Below, piece after piece: positions 8,785-17,091 of a stretch of 64,000 nucleotides of DNA. Below the pieces are notes generated by a model that saw nothing but the letters and a program-made list of their open reading frames with translations, was not told the DNA's origin and made no database searches. This stretch comes from Fimbriimonas planktonicus (GTDB lineage Bacteria > Armatimonadota > Fimbriimonadia > Fimbriimonadales > Fimbriimonadaceae): positions 744,001 through 808,000 of the forward strand of contig OZ248539.1 of the NCBI GenBank assembly GCA_965234685.1, read 5' to 3'. How positions within the stretch are numbered: position 1 is the stretch's first letter; each line of letters starts with the position of its first letter. A program made the position numbers and the translations under genes.

Positions 8785-11700
8785 TCATGCGGCCAAGTCC
8801 GCAAGGGAACGAGGGACATCGTGCCTCCCGAGGTGTTGGAAGCCTGCCCAATAATATTCGTGACGGAATGGAGTTCCGCCGATCACTTTAAGTACCAATT
8901 CAATTTTTCGGCTGTAATCTGAAACGTCTTCGTAGCCAGCATCAGCAAAGAATTTCAATCCCGACGTTGAGTCCTCCGCAACAATGCAATGATGATCAAG
9001 CAGCTGCTTTGCATTAGAATCACGCAGCCAGTGCTTTGCTGCCCGTAATGCCAACGAGGGAGACTGTCCCTCACAAAGGTATTTCGCCGCTCGTGTCATG
9101 AGCAGATATGTGGGAAGGTCTCCCACCGGCCACAAGGCGGTCCAAACCATTGGAATTCCTGCAGCTAGAAACGCAGCGCCAACGCTCATCGACTCTTCAT
9201 TGAGGTTGCCGATGGAAACCTCGCCTGTAGAGCATGCCGACAGAACAGCAAGACGAGCCGACGGGAACGGCGTTGCCACCCCAAGTAGTTCAACTGCACG
9301 TAGCTTTACTTCCTCACCGTTGATCTGATTGATCCGTACATGGCTTTCCAATGGACTCCCGGCATCGTACTTGCCGTGGCAGGAAAACCAGACCAATTCT
9401 GCCTCGCCGGCGTTGACAATCGATTTCGTTGATTCGTGGAACGATAGCGTCTGAGGTGGGAATCCATCGTCAACAAATGCCGCTTCCAATCCGCTGCTCA
9501 ATATAGGATTCTCTCCTTTTAATGCGGTCGGATCAACCACGGCTTGTGACTTCCACTTCTCAAACGGGGAAACACTTTGTAAGTAGGAAGCAATTGAAGG
9601 AGTAAATGCGACATCGTAATCATCAAGCAACGTCCTGCTATGTGCGTCGGGCACCGTTGAAACATCAAGATTATGAAAATACTTGCTGGGCAAAATTAAA
9701 AGTTTGCCCCCGTGAGGAACGTCCGCAAGAAGATTTCGCAAGGCTGGCATGATGGCATTACCTACACTCTTTCTTGCAGAAGAGAGTGACCGAAATACCT
9801 GTTCAAAATCTTGGTTGGCTAGAAGCCTGTACCTGTAAAGCGCAGTCATGAAGCCAGACTCACTTAAGAACCACTTCTGAACCGATTCAAGGCTCAGTTC
9901 TTTGAGTTCTGACAACCGAAACTCGCCACCAGGAAGCCGTAGACGAATAACGGTACCGCGATCGCTGAGCAGAAAGTCGATCAGCACTACCCCGGTTGCA
10001 TCAAGATCTTCCCACAGTTTCTCCTCCGTCCAGTCGGCGTCTTGCCGAGCCTTACGGACGAGGGGTCGCCACTTTGTGTTCAAACTCACCCGACGGAAAT
10101 CAATTCGCGCACGATCCTCCGGATCGACGATCAGCGCTGAGTCGAAGAATTGATACTGGACAAATTCTTGGTACTCCATCGTTTCGTCTTCCGATGCAGT
10201 TGTATTGGAAAGGCTTGCAGAGCGCATGGCGATCGCATCGCCTAGCCGGACTCCTTTCGCACGCAGAGAATTGACAAAGGCTTGATTTTGTTCTTTCATC
10301 GGGTTCGGCCAGGCTTGGTGTTCTAGGTGATTAGCAAGAACGCGTTCGACGCGTCGGTCCGGTTCGATCGCTTCTGACCATCCCGTCTCCGCTAGAATTG
10401 CCTTCTCCATTTGCTCTAGCGATATTGTTTCTGATGCCTCATTTGCAGAGACCCACGTAGTGTGCAACACCGATAGATACCTTAGTATTTTCTCGTGCGG
10501 CGCTGGTAGAACGATCTTAGCGTCGGAGAAGTGACCAATACGACGGCGTAGCCGGGCCGCTGCCAGATCGGGACCCCACGCATCCGCCGCGACTTTCGCC
10601 AGATCTTCGTAGATCGCGAGTGCCTCTGCGTACAAGGCTTCCGCCTCGCCCAGCCGCCCCCGGCCACTGACCGAAATTGCAAGGTTGTTTAGGGTCTCTG
10701 CAACATCGGGCAGGTACGCCGAAGGGTCCTCCTTGGCCAATTTACGCCGAATCGCTAGTGCCTCCGCGAACAAGGCTTCCGCCTCGCCCAGCCGCCCCCG
10801 GCCACTGACCAAAGCTGCAAGGTTGTTCAGGGTTGCTGCAACATTAGGCAGGTACGCCGAAGGGTCCGCCTTGGCCAAGTTACGGTAGCTGTCTAGTGCC
10901 TCCACGAACAAGGCTTCCGCCTCGCCCAGCCGCCCCCGGCCACTAACCAAATTCGCAAGGTTGTTCAGGGTTCCTGCAACATCAGGCAGGTACGCCGTAG
11001 GGTCCGCCTTGGCCAAATTGCGCCGGATCTCTAGTGCCTCCGCGTACAAGCCTTCCGCCTCGCCCAGCCGCCCCCGGCCACTGACCAAAATTGCAAGGTT
11101 GTTCAGGGTTGCTGCAACATTAGGCAGGTACGCCGAAGGGTCCGCCTTGGCTAAATTGCGCCGGATCTCTAGTGCCTCGGTGTACAAGCCTTCCGCCTCG
11201 CCCAGCCGCCCCCGGCCACTGACCAAAATTGCAAGGTTGTTTAGGGTCTCTGCAACATCGGGCAGGTACGCAGAAGGGTCCGCCTTTGCCAAATTACGCC
11301 GAATCTCTAGTGCCGCCGCGTACAAGCCTTCCGCCTCGCCCAGCCGCCCCCGGTCACTGACCAAATTTGCAAGGTTGTTTAGGGTTGCTGCCACATCAGG
11401 AAGGTACGCCGAAGGGTCCTCCTTGGCCAATTTACGCCGAATCTCTAGTGCCTCCGCGTACAAGCCTTCCGCCTCGCCCAGCCGCCTCCGGCTACGGCCC
11501 AAAGCTGCCAGGTTGTTCAGGGTCAGCGCAACATCAGGCAGGTACGCCGAAGGGTCCTCCTTGGCCAAATTGCGCCGAATCTCTAGTGCCTCCGCGTACA
11601 AGCCTTCCGCCTCGCCCAGCCGCCCCCGGCCACTGACCAAAGCTGCCAGGTTGTTTAGGGTTGCTGCAACATTAGGCAGGTACGCCGAAGGATCCTCCTT

Positions 11701-13227
11701 AGCCAAATTACGCCGAATCTCTAATGCCTCCACGAACAAGGCTTCCGCCTCGCCCAGCCGCCCCCGGCCACGGACCAAAGCTGCAAGGTTGTTCAGGGTT
11801 GCTGCAACATCAGGCAGGTACGCCGAAAGGTCCGCCTTGGCCAAATTACGCCGAATCTCTAGTGCCTCCGCGTACAAGCCTTCCGCCTCGCCCAGCCGCC
11901 CCCGGCCACTGACCAAGTTTGCAAGGTTGTTCAGGGTCGCTGCAACATCAGGCAGGTACGCCGAAGGGTCCTCCTTGGCCAAATTGCGCCGAATCTCTAG
12001 TGCCTCCGCGAACAAGGCTTCCGCCTCGCCTAGCCGCCCTCGGCCACTGACCAAAATTGCAAGGTTGTTCAGGGTTGCTGCAACATATGGTAGGTGCGCC
12101 GAAGGGTCCGCCTTGGCCAAGTTATGGTAGCTGTCTAGTGCCTCCGCATATAAGCCTTCCGCCTCGCCTAGCCGCCCCCTGCCACTGACCAAAATTGCAA
12201 GGTTGTTCAGGGTTGCTGCAACATATGGTAGGTGCGCCGAAGGGTCCGCCTTGGCCAAGTTACGGTAGCTGTCTAGTGCCTCCACGAACAAGGCTTCCGC
12301 CTCGCCCAGCCGCCCCCGGCCACGGACCAAAGCTGCAAGGTTGTTCAGGGTTGCTGCAACATCAGGCAAGTACGCCGAAGGGTCCGCCTTGGCCAAATTA
12401 CGCCGAATCTCTAGTGCCTCCGCGTACAAGCCTTCCGCCTCGCCCAGCCGCCCCCGGCCACTGACCAAGTTTGCAAGGTTGTTCAGGGTTGCTGCAACAT
12501 TAGGCAGGTACGCCGAAGGGTCCTCCTTGGCTAAATTGCGCCGAATCTCTAGTGCCTCCGCGTACAAGCCTTCCGCCTCGCCTAGCCGCCCCCTGCCACT
12601 GACCAAATTTGCAAGGTTGTTTAGGGTTGCTGCCACATCAGGCAGGTACGTCGAAGGGTCCGCCTTGGTTAAATTACGGTAGCTGGCTAGTGCCTCCGCG
12701 TACAAGGCTTCCGCCTCGCCCAGCCGCCCCCGGTCACTGACCAAGTTTGCAAGGTTGTTCAGGGTCGCTGCAACATCAGGCAGGTACGCCGAAGGGTCCT
12801 CCTTGGCCAAATTACGCCGAATCTCTAGTGCCTCCGCGTACAAGGCTTCCGCCTCGCCCAGCCGCCCCCTGCCACGGACCAAATTCGCAAGGTTGTTCAG
12901 GGTTGCTGCAACGTTAGGCAGGTGCGCCGAAGGGTCCGCATTGGTCAAATCACGGTAGTTTTGCAGCAGATACTCCCAGATAGTCTCTGCTTCATCCCAC
13001 CGCCTCATGCGAAAAAGCACTGCGGCTCGTCCATTCAGAGATTCGAGAAACGAGTTGCGAACTGCTTTTTGGTTGAGTGCAGGTCTCGCGGCCAATTCTG
13101 ACAGGACTTCTATTGCCGTTTCGTATTCAGAAAGTGCTGCCTGAAACTGGTTCCTCCGAAACAAATCAATCGCACTAGCTTGCGCCTGACGTAACCGTTC
13201 AATTAGCGATACGACCGATTCTCTCAT
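8785..13227 (-). CDS. TPR-repeat protein with C-terminal CHAT (caspase-like) protease domain
   Basis: A 1480-residue protein. Residues 1-104 are helical and TPR-like. Residues 105-886 are 17 tandem 46-residue TPR units (typical core TLNNLA, then GRGRLGEAEALYAEAL). A linker of about 300 residues follows, then a CHAT domain (about 1190-1480). CHAT proteases are caspase relatives, and both catalytic residues are present: His1284 in WFSCHGKYD and Cys1332 in LAVLSACSTG. The GxP-W segment IPMVWTALWPVGD is also typical. The likely role is a sensor/effector protease whose TPR solenoid binds a partner or ligand. The ATG at 13227 has AGGGGGAAG just upstream and overlaps the preceding stop by four bases (ATGA). 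Outside the repeats the DNA looks more AT-rich than the neighbours, which suggests transfer. Confidence 0.88.
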   Translation of the reverse strand: MRESVVSLIERLRQAQASAIDLFRRNQFQAALSEYETAIEVLSELAARPALNQKAVRNSFLESLNGRAAVLFRMRRWDEAETIWEYLLQNYRDLTNADPSAHLPNVAATLNNLANLVRGRGRLGEAEALYAEALEIRRNLAKEDPSAYLPDVAATLNNLANLVSDRGRLGEAEALYAEALASYRNLTKADPSTYLPDVAATLNNLANLVSGRGRLGEAEGLYAEALEIRRNLAKEDPSAYLPNVAATLNNLANLVSGRGRLGEAEGLYAEALEIRRNLAKADPSAYLPDVAATLNNLAALVRGRGRLGEAEALFVEALDSYRNLAKADPSAHLPYVAATLNNLAILVSGRGRLGEAEGLYAEALDSYHNLAKADPSAHLPYVAATLNNLAILVSGRGRLGEAEALFAEALEIRRNLAKEDPSAYLPDVAATLNNLANLVSGRGRLGEAEGLYAEALEIRRNLAKADLSAYLPDVAATLNNLAALVRGRGRLGEAEALFVEALEIRRNLAKEDPSAYLPNVAATLNNLAALVSGRGRLGEAEGLYAEALEIRRNLAKEDPSAYLPDVALTLNNLAALGRSRRRLGEAEGLYAEALEIRRKLAKEDPSAYLPDVAATLNNLANLVSDRGRLGEAEGLYAAALEIRRNLAKADPSAYLPDVAETLNNLAILVSGRGRLGEAEGLYTEALEIRRNLAKADPSAYLPNVAATLNNLAILVSGRGRLGEAEGLYAEALEIRRNLAKADPTAYLPDVAGTLNNLANLVSGRGRLGEAEALFVEALDSYRNLAKADPSAYLPNVAATLNNLAALVSGRGRLGEAEALFAEALAIRRKLAKEDPSAYLPDVAETLNNLAISVSGRGRLGEAEALYAEALAIYEDLAKVAADAWGPDLAAARLRRRIGHFSDAKIVLPAPHEKILRYLSVLHTTWVSANEASETISLEQMEKAILAETGWSEAIEPDRRVERVLANHLEHQAWPNPMKEQNQAFVNSLRAKGVRLGDAIAMRSASLSNTTASEDETMEYQEFVQYQFFDSALIVDPEDRARIDFRRVSLNTKWRPLVRKARQDADWTEEKLWEDLDATGVVLIDFLLSDRGTVIRLRLPGGEFRLSELKELSLESVQKWFLSESGFMTALYRYRLLANQDFEQVFRSLSSARKSVGNAIMPALRNLLADVPHGGKLLILPSKYFHNLDVSTVPDAHSRTLLDDYDVAFTPSIASYLQSVSPFEKWKSQAVVDPTALKGENPILSSGLEAAFVDDGFPPQTLSFHESTKSIVNAGEAELVWFSCHGKYDAGSPLESHVRINQINGEEVKLRAVELLGVATPFPSARLAVLSACSTGEVSIGNLNEESMSVGAAFLAAGIPMVWTALWPVGDLPTYLLMTRAAKYLCEGQSPSLALRAAKHWLRDSNAKQLLDHHCIVAEDSTSGLKFFADAGYEDVSDYSRKIELVLKVIGGTPFRHEYYWAGFQHLGRHDVPRSLADLAA
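10570..12915 (-). repeat. 17 tandem copies of a 138-bp unit encoding TPRs
   Basis: The unit is 138 bp (46 codons) with constant phase; the segment AAGGTTGTTCAGGG recurs every 138 bp from about 10682 to 12890. Copies differ at few positions, and the same variants (EALEIRRN or EALDSYRN; LAKEDPSAY or LAKADPSAH) are shuffled among copies, which points to recent expansion and gene conversion. Unit 11 (RSRRRLGEAE) is the most diverged internal copy and unit 17 degenerates at its end. Confidence 0.97.
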
Positions 13228-14396
13228 TTCTTCCCCCTTATAAACCAAGAGCCAGCGACTACCAGTGCTGCGATCAGGCCAAGGCCAAGTCCAGTTCGAG
13301 CCGATAGCGGGTCTCCCGGAACCAGCAAACTTGCCAAATCGACGCATGCGCTTATCCCTGCTAAAACGCTAAGGGATATTAGAAGTGGCCAGATTCGAGC
13401 GGTTGCCATTCGTTCTGAGACTTCGAGTCGTTCTTTGCGGTAGCTTAACACTGGCTCCAGCAAAAGCAAGTGACTCTCAATTTGTAGTGCATCTTGTACC
13501 AAATTTGGCCACGCCGCGCCCATGACGGTTCGCGTAGGCAAACTCTCTAATTGACGTAGATTTGCCATGGCTTGGCGATGGGAGATCGCTGCCTTTGTCT
13601 GCTTATCAAAAAGCTTTAAATAAGTCTCCGAATCAATCGCAACTTGATCCATTTGCTGTAAGTTCGTCGTTTTCGTTGAAACGATGCTGAGTTGCTTTCC
13701 TGTTGAATCCGCCACCTCAGTGACAAGCGTTGCGCTTTGCTCAAGCAACTGCACGGTTCGCAGCCAGTGGTGCGAGGCCAAAGGTATGTGCTGATTGAGC
13801 CAGTAGTCGCGCTCTACTCCTGCCGCTAAATCCGGGTTGCCGCGTTCGAATGCAACCCACCACGTGACATTGTTACCTTCTTTCTTGGAACCTACGAACC
13901 CGAAAGCGGTTCTTTCAAATCGGATGCCGTTTTGCACCCGATCTGGGTCAAATGCACCCTCATACTCGAGGGCATAAATCACAAACCTGTAGATGACTCT
14001 TTTTTCCGGATTTGCAGACTGAGGAATGCTCCCTTTCAGATTCTGCCAGACCTCGGCGATGTCGATTGCTGCGCCAACTTGCGCCCGTCCTAACGTCACG
14101 CCGAAATACTCTGAACTTCGAGAAAGCTGGAACATCACATGGGTTTTGCTATCAGCTGAAAGCGAGTGCCAACCGCTTTGGTAAGGATCGAATGATTCCC
14201 AAGACCGAACTCGCTGCTCGATCCCCGGTAAGAGTTGTCCCGTCAGATGTTGCCAATCGTTCACGGGGTCCGTGCCAGGCGCTACGTACAAGCTCGAAAT
14301 CGCGTCCAGCATGCGGACACCTTGTGCCGTATCTGAGCCCATAACCGCTACCGCCGTCCAAATGCCGTCCCGGACCTCTGCGTCAAATATCGTCAC
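13224..14396 (-). CDS. CHAT-operon protein with C-terminal membrane hairpin
   Basis: A 390-residue protein of unknown family. Residues 1-220 look globular, mixed alpha/beta, with tryptophan-rich stretches (WTAVAVMGS, WWVAFERGNPDL). Residues 220-325 are predicted helical or coiled (the SKQLSIVSTKTTNLQQMD region onwards). Near the C-terminus are two hydrophobic segments, ARIWPLLISLSVLAGISACV and GLGLGLIAALVVAGSWFI, ending RGKK, so the protein is probably anchored in the inner membrane with most of it cytoplasmic. It overlaps the genes on both sides by four bases, so all three are likely made together. The set recalls caspase-and-TPR-associated (CATRA-type) conflict modules; I cannot confirm homology. 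Confidence 0.7.
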   Translation of the reverse strand: MTIFDAEVRDGIWTAVAVMGSDTAQGVRMLDAISSLYVAPGTDPVNDWQHLTGQLLPGIEQRVRSWESFDPYQSGWHSLSADSKTHVMFQLSRSSEYFGVTLGRAQVGAAIDIAEVWQNLKGSIPQSANPEKRVIYRFVIYALEYEGAFDPDRVQNGIRFERTAFGFVGSKKEGNNVTWWVAFERGNPDLAAGVERDYWLNQHIPLASHHWLRTVQLLEQSATLVTEVADSTGKQLSIVSTKTTNLQQMDQVAIDSETYLKLFDKQTKAAISHRQAMANLRQLESLPTRTVMGAAWPNLVQDALQIESHLLLLEPVLSYRKERLEVSERMATARIWPLLISLSVLAGISACVDLASLLVPGDPLSARTGLGLGLIAALVVAGSWFIRGKK

Positions 14397-14749
14397 GGTT
14401 TCGGGGCTTCCGTACGACTGCTTTCTTCTTCGTGCGCGAACGTGAAGTTGCTCGGCAACATGATTGCTTTAAGGTCCGCAATCGTGCTGGCAGCGTTTGT
14501 CGAAGGTGGTGGTGTTACGCTGGCGTCGCTAAGCCTCGGGAGCGACATTTCTCCTATGAATGCGCTGACAACCGGCTCGGCCGCTGCCAAAAAATCTGGG
14601 CCGTTCCAAGGCGCTGGAGTCGTTTGACCCTTGATCCAGTCGTGAAGTTTTTTGAAGGCCAGATAATGCCTCTCCACAAATCGCGGATCCTTGACCGCCT
14701 CCTCCACGATTTTGAAGCGCGCGGTCTGTAGCTCTCGGGGACTTGCCAT
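14393..14749 (-). CDS. Small first protein of the CHAT operon, unknown function
   Basis: A 118-residue protein with a predicted helical N-terminal half (ELQTARFKIVEEAVKDPRF, then VERHYLAFKKLHDWI), a short conserved-looking middle, and a low-complexity tail rich in Pro, Ser, Thr and Glu (PPPSTNAAST to the end). No signal peptide or membrane segment. I do not recognise the family. Its TGA overlaps the next ATG by four bases. A small helical protein at the head of a CHAT protease operon could be an adaptor, a regulator or a protease substrate; this is inference from position only. Confidence 0.65.
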   Translation of the reverse strand: MASPRELQTARFKIVEEAVKDPRFVERHYLAFKKLHDWIKGQTTPAPWNGPDFLAAAEPVVSAFIGEMSLPRLSDASVTPPPSTNAASTIADLKAIMLPSNFTFAHEEESSRTEAPKP

Positions 14750-15002
14750 GTTTGTAAGATTAACAAATTGAACATATTTACGTCTACGTTCGGATCAATT
14801 TCGTTTGAAATGTTGGCAGCTTTGTCCGGCTCTGGCGCAAATCTTGACTCGTGCCGTCGGGAAGCAACTGGGGCAATAACCTTGGGCCGGATAGTAACGA
14901 TCCCGATTCACTGAAATTCCTAGGTTGACTTTCGTCCCCAGCGGGGCCCTATAAATGTGCCCTCAAAGATTCCCGAAGTGCAGATATTTACACATGCCTA
15001 CA
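14750..15002. other. Intergenic stretch upstream of the CHAT operon
   Basis: No gene supported. The 60 bp next to the 14749 start are AT-rich, and on the minus strand they contain TTGATC followed by AAATAT-like sequence, which could be a weak promoter for the leftward operon. No ribosome binding site is seen before the 14749 ATG. Confidence 0.3.
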
Positions 15003-15026
15003 ACGCGGGAAGTATAAATAATAAAT
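15003..15026 (+). repeat. 24-bp direct repeat, copy 1
   Basis: Begins ACGCGGGAAGTATAAATAAT and ends AAAT. It matches 15485-15508 with one mismatch. The two copies flank the truncated aldo/keto reductase fragment in the same orientation. Confidence 0.85.
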
Positions 15027-15035
15027 CTCGCCGCA

Positions 15036-15394
15036 TCACGGCAGCGGCGCCTGCCGCGCCGCGACCAGGAGGCGGTACCAGTCCTCGCGGCTCAGCTCGA
15101 TCTCCGTCGCCCGGACCGCCTGCCGGATCTTCTCCGGACGTGTCGACCCCACAATCGGCACGATCCCCGAAGGATGCTTGAGCAGAAACGCCAGCGCAAT
15201 CTCCGTCCGCGTCACCTCATAGGAAGCCGCCATCGAATCCATCAACGCCAACAAATGATGCCGCGGCGAGCCCGGCGCGACCGTGCCGCCCTCGCCTAGC
15301 CAGCCGCCGGCGAGGGGGCTCCAAGCCAAAGGCGTCATGCCCAAAGCCAGGCACTGATCCAGCGTTCCGTCGGTAAAGCAATCCAACCGCCCCA
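15036..15394 (-). pseudogene. Truncated 3' end of an aldo/keto reductase gene
   Basis: Only the last third of the enzyme is encoded, from GRLDCFTDGTLDQCLALG to the C-terminus VAARQAPLP. It corresponds to the same part of the intact gene at 23828-24760. The 352 aligned bases (15043-15394 against 23835-24186) have 20 mismatches and no gaps, yet only two amino acids change. Identity stops abruptly at 15394; upstream the frame continues into unrelated sequence with no proper start. The mostly synonymous differences mean the piece was under selection as part of a working gene until recently. It cannot form an active barrel: the cofactor-site start and the catalytic Tyr region are missing. Confidence 0.88.
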
Positions 15395-15484
15395 CCAAAA
15401 TCTTGATTGACTTTTCGCCGCTTCGCCGAACTATAGATGTGACCACCAAACTGCTCGAAGCTCAAAAATTTTCAGTCGACCCCC

Positions 15485-15508
15485 ACGCGGGAAGTGTAAA
15501 TAATAAAT
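15485..15508 (+). repeat. 24-bp direct repeat, copy 2
   Basis: Begins ACGCGGGAAGTGTAAATAAT; the partner lies at 15003-15026. This copy is about 65 bp upstream of the alpha-galactosidase start, and its AT-rich half could also serve as a promoter element. Confidence 0.85.
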
Positions 15509-15573
15509 TCCGGAGGCGCATAGCGAGGACCGAAAGGTAGCAATCCAGAACCCCATTGCTTGATACTTCACCC

Positions 15574-17079
15574 ATGCGCCGGGAACCGTGGCCAAACACC
15601 AACTGCGAAATCCACATCGATGGAATCCGCCAAGCCACCGCCCCCGACGGCCTACACCTCAACGAAATCAACGGCAACCTAGCCATCACGATCTCCGGCC
15701 CCCGTCAGATCTCGACCCTAACTCTGGTCTGGAAAGCCGACAACTCGAACGTGACCCTCGTCTTAGGCGACGCCTGGGAACGAGGCTATGGCGACCTCCA
15801 ATGGGCCCCAATCGACCCAGCTCGCACAATGCCTTGGTACGTCGTACTCCGCACTCCAACCGGATTCACGGCCTTCGGCGTCAAAACCCGACCCAACGCG
15901 CTCGTAAGCTGGAACATCACCCAAACGGAAGTCCAGGTCACCTTCGACCTCCGCTCCGGCTGCCGCCCACTTGCCCTCGGCGAAAGGGAACTCGCGATCG
16001 GCGAGCTTGTGAATCTAGAATCTAAACCCGACGAATCCGCCTTCGAATTCGTCGGAAGACTTTGCTCCGCCCTTTGCGAAAATCCCAGAATTCTATCAAG
16101 CCCCATGTACGGCGCCAACGACTGGTACTACGCCTACGGAAACAACTCCCGAGACGGAATCCTCGCCGACACCCACCGAACCGCCACCTGGGCCGGAACT
16201 CACCCAAACCGACCCTACAGCGTTATCGACGCCGGTTGGCAAATTCACGGCGGCTGCGAAGGTGGCCCTTGGATCGGCAATGAAAGGTTCGGCAACATGG
16301 GGCACCTCGCGGATCAAATCCGCGAAGCCGGCTGCCGTCCCGGAATCTGGATTCGCCCCCTCTTAACCCGAGAAGAAGTCCCAACCCAGTGGCTCATGCG
16401 TGACCAAACCCTCGACCCAAGCCAACCAGAAGCCCTCCAAAAGGCCGTCGAATGCATCGCCCAGTGCGCCGCCTGGGGTTACGACCTCATCAAGCACGAC
16501 TTCACAACCTGGGATTGCACGAGACTTTGGGGATTCGAAATGGACGCAACCCGTCATGCCGAAGGTGGAGATTTCGCCGACGACAGTCGAACGTCCGCCG
16601 AAATCTACCTCGCCCTTTACGACGCAATCCGAGCCGCTGCGGGCGAATCGGTCCTAATCGGTTGCAACACCTGGGGCCACCTAACCGCCGGTACCCACGA
16701 GATCCAAAGAACGGGCGACGACACCAGCGGAAAAGAATGGGCACGAACCTTGAAAATGGGAGTCAACACGCTAGCCTTTCGTGCCGTACAACACAACCGC
16801 TTCTTCGCGGCCGATGCAGATTGCGTCGGACTAACCGATCAGATTCCTTGGCAGCTAAACTCGCAATGGCTCCATGCCGTCGCCGCAAGCGGAACCCCGC
16901 TCTTTGTCTCGGCCAACGCCAAGGCGCTAACGCCAGAAATCGAAAGCGCCCTCGCCAACGCGTTCACCCTCGCCGCCGAACCCATGCCGCTGGCCGAACC
17001 GCTCGACTGGATGGACACCTTAACGCCCGCTAATTGGAAACAGGGAAGCGAAGTCCAATCCTACAACTGGACCCCTTGA
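15574..17079 (+). CDS. Alpha-galactosidase-like glycoside hydrolase (GH36/GH27 clan)
   Basis: A 501-residue putative glycosidase of the clan D barrel. A beta-rich N-terminal domain (about 1-170) precedes a TIM barrel starting near PMYGANDWYYAYGNN. The predicted nucleophile is Asp309 in YDLIKHDFTTWD, matching the KxD motif of the clan. The predicted acid/base lies in RTGDDTSG (Asp382 or Asp383). VIDAGWQ and RPGIWIRPLL are also typical barrel strands. There is no signal peptide, so it is probably cytoplasmic and acts on imported oligosaccharides. The ATG at 15574 is preferred to an upstream TTG; no strong ribosome binding site is seen. It is convergent with the polygalacturonase gene, 12 bp away. 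Exact substrate uncertain. Confidence 0.78.
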   Translation: MRREPWPNTNCEIHIDGIRQATAPDGLHLNEINGNLAITISGPRQISTLTLVWKADNSNVTLVLGDAWERGYGDLQWAPIDPARTMPWYVVLRTPTGFTAFGVKTRPNALVSWNITQTEVQVTFDLRSGCRPLALGERELAIGELVNLESKPDESAFEFVGRLCSALCENPRILSSPMYGANDWYYAYGNNSRDGILADTHRTATWAGTHPNRPYSVIDAGWQIHGGCEGGPWIGNERFGNMGHLADQIREAGCRPGIWIRPLLTREEVPTQWLMRDQTLDPSQPEALQKAVECIAQCAAWGYDLIKHDFTTWDCTRLWGFEMDATRHAEGGDFADDSRTSAEIYLALYDAIRAAAGESVLIGCNTWGHLTAGTHEIQRTGDDTSGKEWARTLKMGVNTLAFRAVQHNRFFAADADCVGLTDQIPWQLNSQWLHAVAASGTPLFVSANAKALTPEIESALANAFTLAAEPMPLAEPLDWMDTLTPANWKQGSEVQSYNWTP

Positions 17080-17091
17080 GAGCGGCGCGGT

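Noticed and set aside
10961..12130. Long plus-strand open frame through the TPR array (389 codons)
   Set aside because: It is the antisense shadow of the repeated coding sequence: low complexity, rich in Ser/Arg/Pro, and repeats with the same period.
10570..12915. Regular spacing that could suggest a CRISPR array or satellite
   Set aside because: The unit is 138 bp, fully coding on the minus strand and translates to TPRs; there are no unique spacers.
15397..15449. 5' extension of the truncated aldo/keto reductase as a possible intact small gene
   Set aside because: Upstream of 15394 the frame has no similarity to the enzyme and only a TTG start without a ribosome binding site.
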